From assembly GCA_000469685.2 (NCBI GenBank), contig LS997563.1:1564869-1628868 (forward strand): 64,000 nt of DNA, in the 5' to 3' direction. A program made the translations under genes and the position numbers. The stretch comes from Haemonchus contortus (taxonomy: Eukaryota > Nematoda > Chromadorea > Rhabditida > Trichostrongylidae). Below the pieces are notes generated by a model that was given only the letters and a program-made list of their open reading frames with translations, did not search any database and was not told the DNA's origin. Below, in pieces: positions 59,680 to 64,000 of this stretch (positions are counted from its first letter, which is position 1; the number at the start of each line of letters is the position of its first letter).

Positions 59680-62600
59680 TATTGTATTTGAGTGCTCGAA
59701 GATCATCCCTCGTTACATAGTTGAGTGCTTGATTGTTTACCGTGTTCACATGGCATTAAGCTAGCATTTAATTTCCTTGAAGATGCTATAACTAATGAGA
59801 ACGATAGAAAATTATGGATGGTCTCGTGACAACGAATTTGTTGGCGTATAGTCCGATAAACAAATTCATCAGGAACTGTTCGAACATCGCCTTTATTTTG
59901 TAATTGTTTATGACTCGTTCTTTTCAGCGTTTTGTAAACAATGTGGTACTTCAATCCAAGTGTGGTTGTACATGATTAAACTGAGAATGCAGATCTTACT
60001 CGACCTTTCATCAGATTGAGCAAAATTCAGTTGATTTGTCTTATTAGATCGTTTTGCTTTGTGTTTTGCATTGTTTCAACTTTATGTTCATCAATCTTGT
60101 TTGGTTTGTTTATTTTTTTCCTTTGACTGTATGATCGTTTCCACGAACAGTCGTATGTCTCAATACGCGCGTCATGGAATGCAAGAATCAATGAATAAAT
60201 AAATAAATTAATTTGCAGAATTCCGGCACAAAGGGCATTTTGGGTAGATTGCTTGTACACCCTGAGCGATATTTTTTCCAAAAAGCGGCCTCCTAACAGC
60301 CCACTTACGTGTACACTGTTAGAGAAGAGCGTACCTATATGAGTATGAATATGTCACGATACGAGAGCGAGTAACGAACTTTACAGAAATACAGCATATT
60401 TGCTCCCTAAGAGCGTTTCGAAAAGAAATCGAAAACTCCCGAAATTTATATTCGCTGGGAGAGTTGACTTGATTTCTACAGCATCGGTGAAGCACAACAT
60501 AAAAGAGCTGCAAAAGCAATACGAATGGAAAAGCCATATTTTTATGAGTCTCATTGTTGATATCACACCAAATCCAGCCAAATCACCTGTTTTTCTCTTT
60601 TGTTGTTACCTTGTGGTTAGATTTCCTGGATCCAGCTGCTATAATGTCATTGTGACTAATTGTAAGACTTTGTCAAACCATCGGGTTCGTTGGAAACGAT
60701 TTTCGAATTATTATACAGAATCGGGTACTAGAGAACATGGTCTCGAAACCCAATCTTTCCGAAAGCGTGGGCTGAGCTCATAACAGATGCTATCTGTGGA
60801 GGAGCTCAGATAACAACGATCTCGCAAGGGACTGAACCAAAGAGGTTCTGAACAACTTAAAGCCATTGCCTAAGGAAAACAAACCGATGAACAGAGGAAG
60901 TTTTAGATAGAATGTGGACGATATGATGTTTGGTCTTCAGCGTCATTATCCTTCGACTTCCTGCTTTTCCACGTCCGCCCACATGTGCAAATCTTAATGA
61001 ATGATATGCAACAATAATATATCAGAATTGAGGATATAATACTACGAGCAATGATAATATAATATAATATTAATAACAACCTTTTCTTTGTTTTGTCGAG
61101 GGCAGTGCTTAAAGTTGAGATTTGCATACCTAACTTCACGCTCATTTGTGAACATTTTGTGAATACCTAAACCTCAGGAATTCTTTTTTTTCGGTCACAA
61201 AGATTTGAAAAGCCAACATTTCTTATCAACTCTGAGTTATCTGAGGAATCACAAGTAAAAAGGCTGTCGTAAGCACACGCGTGGATGCTGAACAGACTAG
61301 CTAATGCGTCCCGGCGGTGTGAGGGGCGATAGTGTGAGACTCGATCAGATCATCACACTTGAATTTAATGTTTGCAGCGACCGGTGAATTGCAGGAAGTT
61401 AGATTTGACTCAAGTCTCACCTTTAATTAGGTATATAACGTGAGAAAGGGAAGGTGCAAAAGTCAGAGCGATCGGAGAGGATGTCAAGCTCCACTGCATA
61501 CAAGGGGGAAGACAACAAACGAAATGGCGTTTTCGTAGCCACAGAGGAATCAAACATAGACTCGATCTCCGCTGTCAACAGTACTATCGGTCGAATCTTG
61601 GCTGTAAGGATACACAGGAAAAAAGGGCATTGAACAATAATATACAATAACAATGAAAGGCCACAAGACAACTGCCCCAACTGCGAAAGAGATGAATTTC
61701 TAGATAAGTCCTAGGAGCGGGCTAACCCAACATATATATATATATATAACAACCTTTCTTGAGTATTCCATTCACCACTGTGTAAACTAGATGGCCGTCG
61801 TCAGTGAAAGGAAGTGCCTAGAGAGGGCTTGGGGGGCAGAGGAGGAGAAGCCAGCAACAAAGAAGGAGATGGTGTCTTCGACCTAGTCGCAGCCCACAAC
61901 CTAGCAATCTCTAGCATGTTTTCCTCATAAAGAGAGACTTAGAAGGTAACTTATAGCAGAGGAATGAGACAAATGGTAATCTACCATATAATCATAAGAA
62001 GATCGCCCTCAAAACTGTTAAGGACATCAAAGTACCGCCTGTCGATGGTGTGGCTGCACAGCACAGACCTCTCGTATCAGGCATGGAAATCGATCTCTCA
62101 GGGAATCAATGGCATGGGCGGAACAGGAGATTCGGTGCTAGGAGCTGCACCAGACAGCAAAAACGCCTTAAATAGAAGATACTGGAATGGACCACAGATT
62201 AGAATGAGCCGATCCAGCAGACCTAAAGCAATGACAGCACACTTGACCAAAGTATCGTAGGCGAGGGAAGCGCTCGGGAAGGCTTGAGTTGGATTCCGAG
62301 GGGACAAGGAAGCGTGATTCTAGAACCATGAAGTTCAAAAGATTGTGAGGCAAGAGAGAGCTGTCTACAGAGGTTATCAAAAGTCCTATGTAACTCTAGA
62401 AGGCTTAACTGCCTGCAGAAGTTAGGAAAAGTTTACCAAGGGTGTCAGAAAAAGGTTCGCAAATGGACGGCATGTGCGAGAAGGTCGATGCTGGAGGAGG
62501 ACAGAAGTTTGCCCTACGAATGGTGTACTCGCGGCCCCGGTCCTTCCAAGTTGTGAGTGTTGTGAAGGGAAGCGATTGTGCATTTCTGAGGAAATCTGGT

Positions 62601-62880
62601 GAGGTCAGGTGTAGGTGAAAATAATACCTTGACAAACTCATAAACAGATTTCCATCGTAAAAACAGCCCTCAGTCAAAGTATGAGAAGAAAACTGGTTTA
62701 GATGGAATACCATTCGCTTTCTGAACACCATTTCCACTGAAGAAAGAATACCATGTCTGTGAGGGATCAGTACTTTTTGTTCGAGATAGGGTTTTCCAGC
62801 TGCCATGCATTGACTGCATATGAAGCTACACAAGCGGTTATTCGCCTTGAGATTGATGAAACTTTTCATAATATCCTAGG
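59680..62880. other. Gene-free stretch
   Basis: Unrecognised frames of up to 154 codons on both strands; none shows a family motif. Includes a (TA)n tract near 61732-61748. The LINE RT fragment begins after it. Confidence 0.3.
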
Positions 62881-62884
62881 AGCA

Positions 62885-63225
62885 GTTCGACTTCAGCCAG
62901 AAAGGTCTGCAATGGATGCCATCTTCCTAAGTAGGAGTCTCCTCGATCTGGAAAAGGCTCTCTATCGCTTCCCTTACCTGATCTCCATTGTAAAAAAAAT
63001 GGACGGTGGTTTAAAGGTCATCCGACCCCTTCATAGCTTAACGGAGACAATATACGTTACGATTGGGGTACACCGGATCAACTCTGGGCCGTTCATATTC
63101 CTGCTAACATCGAAAGAACCCAGTCTCACTAAAGACCATCCTCTACGTGGATGGCATCGTTCTGATAGCACAGAACCGGCAGAAAGCCGTGAGAGCTCCA
63201 GGTAAACGTTGAAAAGATAATGTTT
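62885..63225 (+). pseudogene. RTE-type LINE reverse transcriptase fragment (catalytic region)
   Basis: The + strand reads DAIFLSRSLLDLEKALYRFP, IVKKMDGGLKVIRPLHS, VTIGVHRINSGPF, LTSKE, and, one frame over, TILYVDGIVLIAQNRQK. This matches the RT order of DAIF, DLEKAYDRVP, a VTVGVHQGS-like motif and YADDIVLIA. The YADD box is changed to YVDG, and there is a frameshift before it, so it is inactive. Confidence 0.6.
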
Positions 63226-63372
63226 TCCAGCGTAACATGGAAGTCCACCGCGCGAGCTCAGACATTAACCCCTTTAAAAAGGCCTGCTCAAAACCCTGGA
63301 GCCGTAGCTTTTCTTACGAATAGTTAAAATGTAAGGCAGCTACACACTGCGGTTGGGCCTAAGCGAGAACTA

Positions 63373-63552
63373 AAACGAAGATTCAGTCCGGCACTCGGCT
63401 CTTACAGTAACCCCCTGGCTTACCCCACCGCCCACCCCCGTGTCTTTGCCCAGAGCCTCTTTTCGACGCGTCGTATATATGACGGGTAAAAATTTACGTG
63501 TTAACACGTGCCGGATTACTGTAAGAGCCGAGTGCCGGACTGAATTTTCGTG
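63373..63552. mobile_element. Small inverted-repeat element (MITE)
   Basis: Ends share ATTCAGTCCGGCACTCGGCT followed by CTTACAGTAA, in inverted form at 63380-63410 and 63515-63547. The middle holds CCACCGCCCACCCCCGTG and is non-coding. Family unknown. Confidence 0.55.
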
Positions 63553-64000
63553 CCTGTTAAGCGAGAGGGATTCCATCGCATTCATAGGAATATCTGAGCA
63601 AGGCTGATAACGGCTTTTGGTCTTCTGAGAGCCAAATTTCCTTGCGAAAGCTCTAGGCAAAAAAACTTTCATGAATATGTTTTTTACGGAACGCTTTTTA
63701 GACCGCCTATGAGGGAAGGGAATCGAATCGCCGGGGGTTCTACTGAGCAAATCGGTGATGAAATTTGAATTCGTTTTTGCAACTGCCAGTAATTGTGATT
63801 GAACTGCTGAGCAATACCTCACAAGTTTGGGCAACGTCATCAAGAACTTGACAGCTTTCACACGCAGATGCTTTTTGTGCCTTTCTTATAGACGATGGAA
63901 CTCATTTCACGGTGTAATGTAATTATTCAACCAAACTACTGAAAAGGGGCTATGTGAGAAAGTCGTGAGTATTTTGCGGGACGCCTCTAAGAGCACAGCT

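Noticed and set aside
62405..62869. Minus-strand frame of 154 codons
   Set aside because: No recognisable domain, and it runs right up to the opposite-strand LINE RT remnant.
63370..63861. Minus-strand frame of 163 codons at the window end
   Set aside because: Its C-terminal third is the inverted-repeat element at 63373-63552, and the rest has no recognisable domain.

Overview
This is eukaryotic DNA, most likely from a clade V (strongylid or hookworm-like) nematode. That inference rests on a cluster of nematode-type seven-transmembrane chemoreceptor genes of the Sra superfamily. It is also supported by TTTCAG 3' splice sites with mostly GTAAGT/GTGAGT donors, AG acceptors a few bases before each start codon (as expected for spliced-leader addition), and a dense load of mariner, Tc1, Penelope, RTE, SINE and TTAA-type MITE relics. 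No prokaryotic or viral genes were seen.

Six complete receptor genes can be assembled exon by exon. On the + strand they are gene A (1732-9710), B (22225-26299), C (32013-36334), D (39338-42273) and E (45899-51223). Gene F (53850-57725) is on the - strand, convergent with E. All six have seven coding exons with the same phases and almost identical lengths: 150, 63, 120/123, 96, 197, 187/190 and 147-180 bases. They encode 319-331 residues. Genes C, D and E are close paralogues of exactly 319 residues, and their upstream regions are also similar, so they look like a recent tandem array. A, B and F are more diverged. A decayed piece of exon 4 lies just after gene C.

The introns and intergenic DNA carry transposable elements. 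These include two mariner remnants (5316-6195 in an intron of A; 55431-56322 in an intron of F), a nearly full-length dead Tc1-type element (26953-28493), and two Penelope-like remnants with GIY-YIG endonuclease sequence (14819-15676; 46543-48263 as a head-to-head inverted pair in an intron of E). There are also RTE-type LINE reverse transcriptase fragments (3290-3604, 62885-63225), a tRNA-derived SINE in about ten copies, and two MITE groups sharing the end TTAAAGGCACAGTTCACGAT. Several further inverted-repeat elements are present. The Penelope ends contain a strand-specific motif that folds as a minimal hammerhead ribozyme.

The receptors are expected to act separately as chemosensory GPCRs in neuronal cilia rather than as a pathway. 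The gene-free stretches 9731-22224, 26300-32012, 36335-39337, 42285-45898, 51235-53849 and 57734-64000 hold mostly repeats. Small open frames there look like noise.
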